Origin: Parachlorella kessleri
Lineage: Eukaryota; Chlorophyta; Trebouxiophyceae; Chlorellales; Chlorellaceae
Length of the DNA: 27,438 nt
NCBI GenBank assembly: GCA_001598975.1
Contig: BBXU01002047.1
Coordinates: 1 to 27,438, forward strand
Direction of reading: 5' to 3'
Below the pieces are notes generated by a model that was not told the DNA's origin, ran no database searches, and saw nothing but the letters and a program-made list of their open reading frames with translations. A program made the position numbers and the translations under genes. Shown here piece after piece: positions 1 through 10,724 of the stretch; position 1 is the stretch's first letter, and each line of letters begins with the position of its first letter.

Positions 1-657
1 CTTACCCTGGGATGTGTGTGGCTGCACATTTCGGGCTGCACATTGTTAGGCTGGGTATATATGAACCAGCGGGGAGCGCTAATACGCCCGGACAGCCAGG
101 ACAGCCCCACTCCAACAGCAATGCACCAGGACGACCAAACCCGAGGGGCATCTGCGGCCTATGTAGAGGTGCCCGTATGTGTAGCTTGACACCTCACCCT
201 CCAAGCGGCTGCTGAGCTTGTGCTGCATCGTTCAGGGCTAGGCACACGTGACAGCAAGGCTAGACAGCCTAAGCAGCCGGCCATCCTTGGCCACAGCCCC
301 CACCTGGCCGCTCCACTGTGCTGATGTAAGGAGCAGGTCTGAGCGCGTGAAGGGTGGCTGGAAGGTGCCCTTGGGTAGGGCGGAGGTTGCCGGCCGTCGA
401 TAGCGAGGGTGCGCCAACGGGGCTACGACAAAATCAAAGCCACACAGCAGGGAGGCCTGCATGGCTGGGACGTACTTTTCAGTGCCTGCCTGTCTCCACG
501 ACAATCCTTGATTTGTTAGTCCCGTTCCACGCTGACAGGCATACAAACAGTTTACGTGCATGCATACCTCCAGTGTGGTGACGATGTCACATGCGAAGGG
601 CACCTCCACCCCTGCGTACTTGGCATCGCCGCAGTCTGTACGTTTTCCTAGGGGCAT
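1..657 (-). CDS. PRMT5: PRMT5-type protein arginine N-methyltransferase, 5' exons (runs off left edge)
   Basis: Type II arginine methyltransferases of this family symmetrically dimethylate histones and Sm/RNP proteins in nucleus and cytosol. Seen: exon 1 at 657-568 (30 codons) starts MPLGKR and contains KYAGVEVPF, ending GAG|GTATGC. Exon 2 at 456-304 (51 codons) follows a TGCAG acceptor and contains GFDFVVAPLAHPRYRRP and TRSDLLLTSAQWSGQ, the hallmark N-terminal TIM-barrel segments of PRMT5; it ends CAG|GTGGGG. Both exons are phase 0. A tentative 25-nt exon 3 at 222-198 (HKLSSRLE) sits where the family has GK(I/L)SSW. I cannot place exons further left. The start was chosen because the MPLG opening matches plant PRMT5 and upstream in-frame codons look like 5' UTR. 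The Rossmann catalytic domain and C-terminal barrel lie outside the window, so activity cannot be judged. It is divergent from the plus-strand gene starting near 900. Identity is strong; exon 3 is uncertain. Confidence 0.88.
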
Positions 658-907
658 ACTTTCCCTCAGCTCCCCTGATGGGTAATACGGGGCCACCTCA
701 GAAGAACCCCACTTTTTGATCACCAGTGGCAATTGCAAAAGAATCTTCCTCCTGCAGTTACCCGTGGAGTTATGGGAAATACAGCAAGGAATCGAGTTTC
801 TCTCAGCACGACTTGCCTTGCATGGGGTGCCACCTGTCAAAGCGCAACTTGCTGCGCAACTCATCATTGCTTGCATCCACTAGCCCAGTAGTTTGTGCGG
901 CTTGTAG
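658..907. promoter_or_regulatory. Putative bidirectional promoter between PRMT5 and the plus-strand gene
   Basis: This gap of about 250 bp separates the PRMT5 start codon (minus) from the first coding exon I can support on the plus strand. It should hold both 5' UTRs and promoters, and probably the missing first exon of the plus-strand gene. An ATG near 776 opens a short frame, but I could not splice it into the downstream exon. I see no clear TATA box. The regulatory role is inferred only from gene orientation. Confidence 0.35.
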
Positions 908-1561
908 GACGTCTGCTGGTACATTGATGGATTTGGCACGAGGGGCGATGCTCTCGCAAGGCTTGGGGCAGCCCCGGCGAATAACACAGCTATCTTCACT
1001 TCCAAGGTCAAGGAGCCGCTCAATGCCTTTGATCAACGCCCAGGTGAGCAATCTGGCATTGCAGATCGTCGACCATGCCAGTGTTGTCGCCAGCAATATC
1101 ACACTACTAGACAGACGCGTGTAAGTCCCCACCTCTCGCCGTTGGGGTTTAGCCGCAAGGGTGGAGGGCCCAGACATCAGTTTGGCTGCTTGTTGGTGCA
1201 GGCAGGAGGGTTCCGCCGCTGGCTACGCGTCAAGGCACGTGAGTGGCAGCTGGGGGATGGCATGGCAAGCGCTCCTGCGTCAGAAGCAGCACGGCTGCCA
1301 CCCCTTCCAAGGCACCCCGCGCAGGAGAAGCCAGCCAAAAAGGCCGACCGGTTCGCGGCCTTGAGCGAGCGCTATGTGAAGCAGGGTAAGCAGCCGAATC
1401 GCACCTCAGCAGGAGGCGCCAGCGGCAGCATCCGCCCTCTTGAAGCTATCTTTCGTGTGGATTACCTGGAAGGCAAGCCTGATTGCTTCAAGGCAGGTCC
1501 TGAGGACTCTGTCTTGGCCACGTTCAGCCATGGTGATGGCATGTTCCCTGGGCAACTGTGA
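908..1561 (+). CDS. Unrecognised protein, 3' exons (N-terminus not resolved)
   Basis: Two exons join in frame: 908-1043, ending CCCAG|GTGAGC, and 1206-1561, after GGTGCAGGCAG, with a TGA stop at 1559-1561. The joined 163-residue C-terminal product reads as ordinary globular protein: GFGTRGDALARLGAAPANNT, then KVKEPLNAFDQRPGG, FRRWLRVKAREWQLGDGM, a Lys/Ala/Pro stretch, RFAALSERYVKQGKQPN, and ending GDGMFPGQL. Residue composition and clean phase across the junction (1 + 2 nt) support coding. Exon 908 needs an upstream exon; an acceptor ending TTGTAG directly precedes it. I do not recognise the family. No signal peptide or membrane segment is visible in this part. It is convergent with the acyl-CoA dehydrogenase gene. 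The terminal exon is well supported; the start is unknown. Confidence 0.6.
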   Translation, partial: DVCWYIDGFGTRGDALARLGAAPANNTAIFTSKVKEPLNAFDQRPGEQSGIADRRPCQCCRQQYHTTRQTRVSPHLSPLGFSRKGGGPRHQFGCLLVQAGGFRRWLRVKAREWQLGDGMASAPASEAARLPPLPRHPAQEKPAKKADRFAALSERYVKQGKQPNRTSAGGASGSIRPLEAIFRVDYLEGKPDCFKAGPEDSVLATFSHGDGMFPGQL

Positions 1562-2194
1562 ATCGGCAGGCGCCGCTTATCTACTCAGCTTCTGAGCCCA
1601 TGATGGTTGGCATAAAGCACTGTCCCTGCATGCTATATATCTGAGAAGACAATGCGGAGTTTGGGTACAGAAGCGCCAACTTGTACTTGCAAGTTCTGTA
1701 TGTTGGCATTTCTTCGTTCCAGCCTGGCCAGCATCGTTCTTTTGTACAATCAGGGAACCCTGTATCCTTGCCCCCAACTTTTGCTCGTTATCTGCTCGCT
1801 ATTTACGGTCAAGTTGCGCTGCTCCTGCTTTCTGCCGCTTGAGGCCTTCGCTCAAGTTGTTGGCTTGCACGTAGCTGGTTAACAGTGGTAGTTTAGACAG
1901 CCTGGTGTTGCGCCTAGTGTTGCGTTTGGTGTATTAAAGAGTGTCGCAATATGCCTTTGCCAGCAGATGCAATGAGTGCTTAGCGCAAGTAGAGGAGCAT
2001 TTCATGCCGCAGTCGCCCTCATATTGCCATTTGATAAGCCATACAGTGGGGCCTACTGTAGGCCTACATGTAAGCTGGTCATAAGCTCGACTTCTGCCTG
2101 AGCGGCGCATTTTAGGCCCTTTCTACCTGTTGGGGCCCCTGAACTTTTGGAGTCCAACACGCAGGAGAGCTGCTGAGGTTTAGCAAGAAGTAAC
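1562..2194. other. Intergenic region between two convergent genes (3' UTRs)
   Basis: No coding exon is supported here. It should contain the 3' UTRs of the plus-strand gene (stop 1561) and of the minus-strand acyl-CoA dehydrogenase (stop 2195). A plus-strand TGTAA, the usual chlorophyte polyadenylation element, occurs at 2069-2073 and could serve the plus-strand gene, which would then have a 3' UTR of about 500 nt. I found no TGTAA for the minus-strand gene. The short ORFs here have no protein-like features. Confidence 0.5.
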
Positions 2195-5100
2195 TCAGAA
2201 CCGCGCCCGGGGCTGGGAGAGCAGCTCATCTGCCCGGGCAATGATCCTAGCCGCCATCAGCAGCGACTCGGCGTCCTTGCCGCCCCTCCCAAGACTGCTT
2301 GACTCCCGCGCGGCTCCCGCTTCTGATGCCTGCCTCGGCTCCCCGCCAGCACTCCCAAGACCGCCGCCAGCGCTCCCCGCAAGGCTGGTGCCTGCGCCGC
2401 TGCCCCTGAGCGGAGAGCCCAGTTGCTGCCGGCACCACTCCAGTGCCAGCAGCAGGTGGCGTGGGCTCCCGCTCCAGGCAGCATGCTCCGCAAGCAGCAC
2501 TGCACGCACAAGCACCCCCTCACTGACCGCTCAGCGGGGTGCAGCTCGCCTGGTACCAGGCAGCGACTGCGCGCCAACTCCTGGCACCCGTGGCCAGGGA
2601 GGGTGGTAGGGTACGCAGTGAGGAAGACACCAGCCCTCCTGGTGAGCGAGGTCCTCCTCGAGGCTTGAATGCATTCCTGCCAAGCAGCATGCAGGCTTGC
2701 CCCCGTTTCCAGCGGACAAGAACTCTGAGCAGCAGCGGGACAACCCGGGCATCAGTTCCTGGTGAACTCGCCCGAAGGTGGTGCTGCGACGGAGAAACAG
2801 CCAGGCAGCCACCCGCTTGCTAGAAGAGCGCTGTCAGGCACCCGTTTACCAGGCAGACAGTGCGCAGCAGCCCCACTTGGGGCGCTCAAGGCGGCATGGC
2901 CAGGTGGCGGAACGCTGCTAGGACTAGACTACTAGTCCGCAGCAGCCAACCCCTCACTAACCTGCCCCACACCACACCAGCACCTCCAAGAAGGAATGCC
3001 CACCTGCGATAAAAGCGTTCATCATGGCAAACGCGAGGTCCCGTGCCCCAGCCTGCGCCGTCTCCGGCAGGCCACCATGCCGCCCTGCGGCCCGCACCGC
3101 CGCCGCCGTGTCCTGCAGCCGCGCTGCCAGCCGCTGCACCGCCGCCAGCGCCGCCTCACACACACGGCTCAGCAGCTCAACATGCATGGCACGCCCCGCA
3201 CGGCTGGCGCCCCGCTCTCCCTGCTGCCGCAGCCGCTGCGAATGCTGGGAGTCATCCCTGGCCCCGGCCCATGCAGTGTTGGCTGCCATGGAACTTGTTG
3301 GCTGCTGGGTCGGACCGTCCACAGCCAGGTTGTGACTTGAGTCAGCAGTCGTGTGGAAAGTGCCGGTGCCAGCGCCGGCGTCCTCTGGGGCAGACACTGG
3401 AAGACGGGGTGGGGGGCCAGGGCCGACTGCGGCCGTGGCGGCGGCGGCTGCCAGCCGGCCGGAGCAGGCGTCTAGGAAAGCGGGGACCGCTGCGGGGTCC
3501 CCGCCCAGCACGCGAAGCAGGTCCAGGGACAGCACATTGGTGGTTCCCTCCCAGATGGGCAGCACCTGCAATAGAGTGGGAAGGGGGGAGAAATGGTGTG
3601 GCCAGGTGATGTGCTTGCTTGGGGAAAAAAGCTTTCCGCCTCCTGTGATGCCCTTATATGATGCACCAGGCAAATCACCCCTGTGCTGCTGCTGATTCCG
3701 GAGAAACAACCCTGTTGTCATATAGGCTAGGCGGAGGCGCAATTAGAGCAGGCCAGGAGTCTTATGTTGACCAGAGCAGCCAAAGGCCTGTTTATTTACA
3801 CCCACGGAGCACAACGTAGCATAGCACAGGCAAGCAGCTCAGGCAAGGTCACCCCAGGAAAGCGCTTGACCATGCAACCTTGCTAGCCGCCTTCCAAGCC
3901 CTGGCTTCCCTCCCACCCTAATGCATTGGTGCACATCAGGCTTCCTGCCTTTCACGGTAAAAGGCAGTTGCTGCCCCCCTTCCTAGAAACCAGCACCCCG
4001 CCCACCTGGGCATCCCTCAGAATGCCGGGTATGTGGGTGTCCTCTATGTAGCCCTGGCCGCCAAAGAACTCCACCCCCTCGCTGCTTACTGCCACCGCCT
4101 CCTTGGCCGTGAACAGCTTGGCCAGGGGGGTCAGCAGGCGCAGCAGGGAGGCGTCGGCGGGGGCAGCTTTGCCGGTCTCTTGCAGGCCTGGGCGGGGCAG
4201 CAGGGAAAGCGTGCGAGTCAGTGCCCCGCAGGCCGCAAGGGGATGGGGTGTTTGCAGGCATGGCAGGGCGCCATCAACAGGGCCTCACCTGCCGCTCTCT
4301 TGCTGGCCTGGATGTCGGCATGCTGGGAGGGGATGCCAGGTGGGGTTGAGGGTTGGTGTGTGAGGGTGTAGGTGTAAGGGGGGAAGGGGGGGCAATGTGC
4401 CTCAGTATCAGTAGTGGTGCCCCAGCTTCCAACAGTTTTCATCGCCTCAACAGCCCCCCACCCTCCCCCGCCTCTCCCCCGCCCCCCTACGGGAAAGCCC
4501 ACCCTCACACCGCCCTCGCGCCCGCACCAAGCACCAGGCACCTCTCCAACCCTCCCACACCCACCTCAGTCACATGTCGCGGCAGCAACAAACTCACCCA
4601 GCAAGCGCGCGGCCTCCAGCACCAACGCTGTGCATGCGCAGGTGTGCAGCTCCAGCCAGGCCAGCGTGCGCAGCGCCAGCGGCTGCCGGATCAACAGCGC
4701 CCCAAAAGCGCTGCGCCGCCGTGCATAGTCCTGCATGGTAGGTGGATGGGTGGGTGAAGGGGTGCCGGACGGCTGTCGCATTACACACAGGGATAGGGAA
4801 AGGGAGCTCATCAGGGAGGCCATCACAGGAAACTGCGTGTGACATGTGTGTTGCATGGGTCTTTCTAGTGGGTGTAGGTGAGAGCTTCAGGAGGAGTGAA
4901 TGAGGGAGGGCGGTCGGAGGACAGAGGAAGCTAGAGGGTACACAGCGCCAGGGGGTTCCACACACACATGGCAGCGGTGACGCCGTCCAACCGCGAGCGC
5001 ACCCGGCGTACCTGCGCCAGGGCGGTGATGCGCTGCATGAAGGAGACTGCTGCCGCCGCGTTGTGGACGCGCGTGATGTTGACCATTGTCGCGATGGCGG

Positions 5101-8100
5101 GCACGCCTCGCCCCAGCTCAGACACCTGCTGGGGAGGCCGCAGGAGGGCGGAAGGGCCTCAACGGGCTGTCCCTGTCCCTGCACGCTGCTTGCAACCTGC
5201 CTGGGCCCGGTACACATTGAAGCACGTCCTAGGTCTTGAGCGCTGAGAGTGTTCGCGGATGCTCTGCAGCGGGGCTGCTGCGCCCGCCAGACGCTACCCC
5301 AAGGCAGGCCAGTTGGGCCTTGGGAGCCTGGCCCACCTCGATAGCTTGTGAGCTGGTGAACCCTCAACCCCAGCCCCCATGGGTGGAGCCTCTGCCACGT
5401 CATCCCTTGTTATACGCTCCCCAGCAGGAGATGGGGGAATGTGACCGCGCTCAGCAAGGCGCGCCAGCAAACCTGCCTTGAGCGCCCTCATGCGTTGCAA
5501 GCGCAGCTCCGCGGTCGGCAGCTGCTTGGTGCCCAGCTTGTTCTTCAGGCGAACCACCTCAAACCCCTGGTGGGCACGCAAGGCAAAGCCTTTCTTCAGT
5601 TGTCAATCAAATATAAAGAAGACAAGCGGCTGAATGCAGCTGCGGGAGAGGGGTCATGCAAGGATCAGACACCCAGTCGGGTACATGTCTGTGGGCCACG
5701 CCGGGGGCCGGCAAAGGACGGAAGGCATGCATATGTTGGGAGGCGCCTCAAGCTTGCACCACGGTAGGAGCTGGCATCCAGGATCGACACAGGAAGCTCA
5801 GCAGGCAGCGCCGCGGCATGGCACATGGTTCCCTGGGAGTTTTCACAAGGTTTGAGCAAGGCATTGGCGCAGGGTCTACACGCGGGCCCAACGGTTGAAT
5901 CAGGTCACCCCGGAGGAACCGTTGCTACTAGCACATGGCCTCTGCATCGGGGTCCACTGCTGCGGCACACACTCCCGCCAAGCGTACCTCCGGGGTCCTA
6001 TGAGCGTCCCGCCGGATGGGCACAAAGAACATGCTCAGGCCCCTGTTGCCAGGGATAGGCTGGCCGTCGGTACCGCACTCGCGGCCGAGCGCAAATGCCA
6101 TCTCCCCGTCAGCCGCCGAGGTGAACCACTTGTAGCCCCATAGCCTTCAGGCAGGCACGGGCAGCACATCTTATACAGGTCAGTAAAACCTTTCAGCACT
6201 CTGGCCCATGCCAGAGCAGTGGCATGCTCGTGCCTTGGCTGCAGGTGCCACCCAACGGGTCAAAGCAGCAGCCTCCTTGCCCTTCCCGCCCGCCCGGCCA
6301 AGTCAGTCCCATCCCAGACGCGCGCATGGCTGCTTGATAGCAATGCTGGCGCCTACCTGTACCAATGCCCCAGCCCCCGCTGCGTATCATCCTCAGGCCG
6401 GGCCAGGGTTGCAGTGGCGGCAGCCACATCAGAGCCGCCACCTCGCTCCGTCATCCACTGACCAGAGGTCCAAAAGGCGTCGGGGTCTCGCGAGGTCAGG
6501 TGCTGGTAGGCATCATCCAGCGCTGGGTGCGCTTTCCTGCCCCACGACACCCAGGTGCAGCAAGAGAAGAACTATATAGACGCTGGATGCAGCGGGGGTG
6601 GTGCAGGATGATGGATCCTCCGGCTGCACCGTGCCAGCTCTGTACTGCTCCGCATGCTGCTCGCATGCAGATACTGATATATGAAGGGGCCCCCTCACTC
6701 TGTGGCGGAGGGATCAGGCCTGCTGTGCACAGACGCTGGGCCCCAGGCAGGGACATGTCAGCACCAGCCCAGCCATGCATAGTATGCATGGCAGGCAGGC
6801 AGGCAGGCAGGCAGCTTGGTGGGTGGTGGGTGTCACGCTGGGCTGGGGCCTGGCATGCTCAGCATGGCAGTCCCACCGGGAGGCATCAACAGCAACACAC
6901 AGCCCTGGCCCAAGCAGCGTTTACAACGAGGATGTGTGCCCTCCCTGGGCAGTGCCCATACCAGAACGCTTCAAGACACTTGGTGAGAAGTGCGGGAAGC
7001 TACGCTTGCCGCGCATGTGTGTCGAGGAGGCCCACCTGTGCACCTCACACACCCTGGCTGCACCGTCTGTCATGGCCAGGGGGCAGTTGAAGAGGCCAGA
7101 GGCCGCACCATACAGCACCAGCTTTGCCACCTGAAACAGTGGGCTTAAGTAAAACACCCATCAGCATTACATGTCACACAACCACAGAGCTGTGTGGCAT
7201 GATGCTTGTCCTTACCGCGCCTGGAAATGGCTCTCAAGCCAAGGATCATGTTAAATCGCACATGTTAATTCGCACATATTCGGGCCTAAGTGCTAAGACT
7301 CTGGCGGTACAGTTGATCCCTGCAACCCCTCTGTTTGCACGCTTACTTTCATCAACTCGTACCCGTGAGCACTAGGAACCTCGAGAGCAAAGGGAAATGG
7401 CTGGCTATACACACTCTCAGCATCGGCACCAGGGCAGAGCTGCCTTGCTTCCATCCTGGAGAGACTGAGTTGCGCTGTCAGACAGCAAGACGCGCAGTCT
7501 GGCCTCGCCGCACAGCGCCAGGGCCGGCAGAGGGGCCCCCATACCGCAGGTATAGTGGAGCAGCAGGTAACCTAGTGACAGCTTCCGGGCAGAACCGCTG
7601 ATCCTCCTGGTGCCCGTCCACGTCCCATGAATTCTGGTGCTACGCGATGGACGCTATTTGTATGAAATATAGGATCAGTTTTGGCCCCTGGTAGGCTCAC
7701 CTGGTACACTCGGCTGTACTCCCCCTGACTTCGCTCGTAGGCGATGGCTACAAGCCCCTCCCGCGCCGACACCTGCTTTTGCTGCTTCCAAGCTGGCGAG
7801 GTCACCACTGCAGATGGCCGGTCGATCGCTGAGTCGATCAGTCGGTCAGTCAGTCAATCAGCCAGCCAGCCAGCCAGCCAGTGAGTCAGTCAGTCACCCT
7901 GGCCAGTGCCGCACGTGTCACCCAGGGGCACCGCCCCACGCTCATTACTCTCAAGAGTTCGACCAGTGGGGTTCCCGGATTCAGCAGTCTTGCCGGCTGC
8001 ATGCACCCGCGGCTTTCCTGGCAGCGATTCTTCCCTGCAGCACTGGGCTGGGGCAAATGTCCGCAGCTCCGGCATCAGGTGCCGGGTGGTTTTCCGCGCT

Positions 8101-8714
8101 CCTCATCCCAAGCACAAGCAAGCCAGCCCTCTCACCTGCATCCACTCTTCGGCCCCAGGCATCTACCTTCACCAATCTCGGCGGCTCCTCCTGCGCGCCG
8201 CACAGCAGAAGGCAGGCAGGAGCCATGGCAAGCGCCTAACCCAGCCTTGTGACACTGGGGTCACTGTGTCAATGCAAAACAGCTATACAGCTTTCATACT
8301 GCAGGGCACCCAGGGTGTCACATCACATCAAGGGCTCATTTCACGTTCACAGCTGGAGATGTGCCCAGGGGTCGTGTTTATATGCGGCAGTACCGTCACT
8401 GTCCGTGGCCAAGCCCATACCTCGGCTTGGAAGCCGGCCGCTTTGATAGTGGTTGCTGCCTGCCACCCAAACGTTTCTGCAGGTGGCAGGGTAGGCTATA
8501 TCCATCCTTGCTGCTGCAACGGATTCCTTAGCCTCGCAGCCTGGGGCCACCGCCTAGCTCACCCAAGCTCCACAGGCTTACCCAGGTCCTGGGCAACGCT
8601 GACGAGCATCCCCCTGGGAAGGAGTCTTCGAAGGCAGGACCTCAGGAACTCGTTTTCTGTGTATTGATTCCCCAGTTCTGGTGGATCTTGCAAAAACTCA
8701 TCACTTTCCACCAT
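2195..8714 (-). CDS. Acyl-CoA dehydrogenase, AidB / ACDH-11-like, 13 exons, 732 aa
   Basis: FAD flavoprotein of the acyl-CoA dehydrogenase superfamily, expected to alpha,beta-dehydrogenate an acyl-CoA; compartment not shown. Exons: 8714-8582, 8476-8421, 8190-8136, 7807-7701, 7130-7036, 6536-6357, 6144-5988, 5566-5477, 5125-5012, 4730-4598, 4187-4006, 3565-3004, 2529-2195; these sum to 2199 nt with no frame break. Motifs: [12 protein letters not shown] near the N-terminus, [37 protein letters not shown] (MTE about 177-179), [13 protein letters not shown] (about 212-222), [36 protein letters not shown], and [17 protein letters not shown], whose Glu (about 440) aligns with the catalytic base. 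The start ATG at 8714 has an ACCATGG context. Exon 12 carries an Ala/Pro/Gly/Ser-rich insert of about 90 residues (about 470-560). The donor of exon 8 appears to be GC. The C-terminus ARF is not a clear PTS1. The last exon uses a weak CTGAG acceptor and is the least certain junction. Confidence 0.9.
6790..6814. repeat. (GCAG)n tetranucleotide microsatellite in an acyl-CoA dehydrogenase intron
   Basis: Six perfect GGCA/GCAG units lie inside the intron between exons 5 and 6 of the acyl-CoA dehydrogenase gene, away from either splice site. This is a simple-sequence repeat with no visible coding role. Confidence 0.85.
7823..7897. repeat. Compound (GTCA)n / (CCAG)n microsatellite in an acyl-CoA dehydrogenase intron
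   Basis: A run of GTCA-like units, then CCAG units, then GTCA units again, all within the intron between exons 3 and 4, beginning about 15 bp upstream (minus-strand sense) of the exon 4 acceptor. It is a simple-sequence tract; its closeness to the acceptor could affect splicing if its length varies. Confidence 0.8.
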
Positions 8715-9225
8715 GGTTGAACACACCAGTGCGGTGGTCCCTCTTTGGTGTTAAACTTCGGCTGATTGTGCTGTCGCTAATGCAGTGCTGGATAAAGGGT
8801 GGGTGGAATAATTGCTTGTCGCAAGGTCTTGGTAAGCCGCGCGCCATGTCCATGTCAGCATTTCCTGTAATCTCATCTAGGATAACCCAGGAGACTCGGA
8901 TCCAGGATGCTAGAGCCTCAGCTCTCCAGTTGGCCTGGGGGATAACCTCATCTAGGATAACCTGTGTCGCAGCTTACGAACCCTGTCACTGCAGGACCAC
9001 ACTGTGGAAACTTTGAACTGCTCTCTGTCACCTTGCACCTGCCGTCAGATTCGGATTTTGCTCAAAGGCATCACCTTGCAGGCTGGTCAGCAGACACGGC
9101 TGGGGACCCCCTGATCCGTTGTGAAAAATCTGTCCTGAGGCAGAAGAAATTCCTGAGCGGCGGGCCTGTGCAAGCCAAGGCCATAGTTGTCCAAGTGATA
9201 ACAGAACTAGTGGTCCTTGCATGAA
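8715..9225. other. Intergenic region upstream of the acyl-CoA dehydrogenase; holds a 16-bp direct repeat
   Basis: No coding exon could be supported on either strand. It should contain the promoter and 5' UTR of the minus-strand acyl-CoA dehydrogenase. The direct repeat CTCATCTAGGATAACC occurs at 8872-8887 and 8947-8962, with a further GGATAACC fragment at 8939-8946. A plus-strand TGTAA lies near 8867. I see no TATA box I would trust. Confidence 0.5.
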
Positions 9226-9726
9226 ATGCCTACCCAGGCTGGAGACGTGCAGCATGCAGCCACTGCCGGGGCCCGGCGGAGCAAGCTAGCCTATAGGGTG
9301 AGCCAGAAGGGCAGTGCCAGGTGGGAAAGGCCAGCAGGGGAGTCTACAACACCCTGGCAGGAGAGGCAGAACAGTGCGGCTGCAGCAAGAGCAGCAGCAC
9401 AGTGGAACACATCAAACGCACTGGCTCAAGGCAGCACCTGTCCTGCGACTGCAGTAGGCGCCGCCCCCAGTCTCCTATTGGCACCCGCAGAGAGTAGGCT
9501 GCTTACCCCTGCCCACCTTACCAGGCTTCCAGCTAGACCCCTCGCATTGGCAGGGTCCCAGCTATTTTACTTTAGCTGCTTACAGATGACAACCTCAGCA
9601 AAGCAGCACACCCTAGGCTTGGCGTACCGCCTGAGCTTCACCTCTGCTCGAGCATGCATGTTACCGTTGCCTGGTCAGGAGGCCAAAGTTAAGCACTTGT
9701 TGGACAAAGCACGGGAGAAAGATTAG
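9226..9726 (+). CDS. Doubtful 166-aa ORF, hypothetical protein
   Basis: An open frame runs from ATG at 9226 to TAG at 9724-9726. The product is Ala/Gln/Ser/Arg-rich in the first 100 residues, with no motif I recognise. The last part, after a sequence resembling an acceptor (TGCTTACAG before codon ATG at about 9586), looks somewhat more protein-like and ends LLDKAREKD. A plus-strand TGTAA at 9781-9785, 55 nt after the stop, fits a chlorophyte 3' end and is the main support. It could instead be the last exon of a spliced plus-strand gene, or chance in GC-rich DNA. Confidence 0.25.
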   Translation: MPTQAGDVQHAATAGARRSKLAYRVSQKGSARWERPAGESTTPWQERQNSAAAARAAAQWNTSNALAQGSTCPATAVGAAPSLLLAPAESRLLTPAHLTRLPARPLALAGSQLFYFSCLQMTTSAKQHTLGLAYRLSFTSARACMLPLPGQEAKVKHLLDKAREKD

Positions 9727-10724
9727 TACTAGGGAAAAGGCGATGCATACATTCCTGAGCACACAAGATGGAAATTCAATTGTAAGGGATGCTTATTTAC
9801 GCGACACTCATGCCGGAAAAAGAGAGGGTGCAAACTGTGACTGGCACAAAGACTGTCTCACCACGTCCTCACGGCAGCCAAGATGCTAAATTGTCCTAAA
9901 GAAAGAAAGAAAGTCAACATAACCCCGAAGCAGCACTGGTTTAGCTACAGCACTGATTTAACCCAGGCCCAGTGACGGGCCCACCACACGACACACGCTG
10001 CAACGCCCTCCGAGACACCTGCTGGCTGGTCTCGCTACCAACGCCACACCACAAAAACCTGAAAAACAGTGGCACTGCTGCCCCGAAAATACTTTTGTTG
10101 GCTACAAAGAAACTCAAAGCAAACTCTCAGAGGTCATCCTTAACTTCGCTATGTGGCCATTCAACAGCCGGCCATTAAGCGGATCCCATAAGTGGTTTTG
10201 TTCTCAAGTCAGCACGCCCACAGAACGAGATTGCATTCAGAATTTGCACCACACGTCTGGCAAAATGCAAGGCATGGCTTTATTTATCAGTCAATTTCCG
10301 CATTGGATACAGGGCAACTAAGTTGCGGAGAGATTCTGGGCATCTGTCCATAGCACGCAGAACAAAGCAGAGCAACGGACAGAAGAAGACAATACGGGAG
10401 GACAAGAAGAAAGAATCCCCCCAGGCACCCAAGCTTGAAAAACTTAAGTCGTTTCCATAACAACACGCAAGACTAGTCATAAGATTTAGCATTTAGGCAG
10501 CATACCTCATCCCGTCATTTTGTTGGCCCCACTCGGGCGGCGCAGAACAGTATAGCCAAGTCGGGACATGCTAGTAAATCCAACGATGCCTAGAGCACAA
10601 CGGGCGGGGGTGTTGTGTGCTGCCAACCATCATCATAAGTGGAAGAGAGAAACAAAACATCCTCGGATAGGAAACAAACACGAAATTCGGAGCAAGCAAC
10701 CCTGACACGAAAGTGCACAAGCCC
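9727..10724. other. Non-coding stretch, probably 3' UTR of the SBP-box gene plus intergenic DNA
   Basis: No supported exon. On the minus strand an AATAAA occurs at 10284-10279, about 440 nt beyond the SBP-gene stop at 10725, and could be its polyadenylation signal. A plus-strand TGTAA at 9781-9785 may end the doubtful ORF at 9226-9726. The stretch is less GC-rich than the flanking coding DNA, consistent with UTR or intergenic sequence. Confidence 0.45.

Noticed and set aside
803..1177. 124-aa minus-strand ORF upstream of PRMT5
   Set aside because: It looks moderately protein-like but is antisense to the exon 908-1043, whose plus-strand frame splices cleanly to the terminal exon; it has no link in phase to PRMT5.
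3043..3609. 188-aa plus-strand ORF rich in Pro/Ala
   Set aside because: It is the antisense of acyl-CoA dehydrogenase exon 12, where the minus strand carries WEGTTNV and helical sequence.
7906..8667. 253-aa plus-strand ORF
   Set aside because: It lies antisense to exons 1-3 of the acyl-CoA dehydrogenase and has no motif; the minus-strand exons account for the region.
10280..10492. 70-aa minus-strand ORF
   Set aside because: It lies in the probable 3' UTR of the SBP gene and has no motif or splice link.
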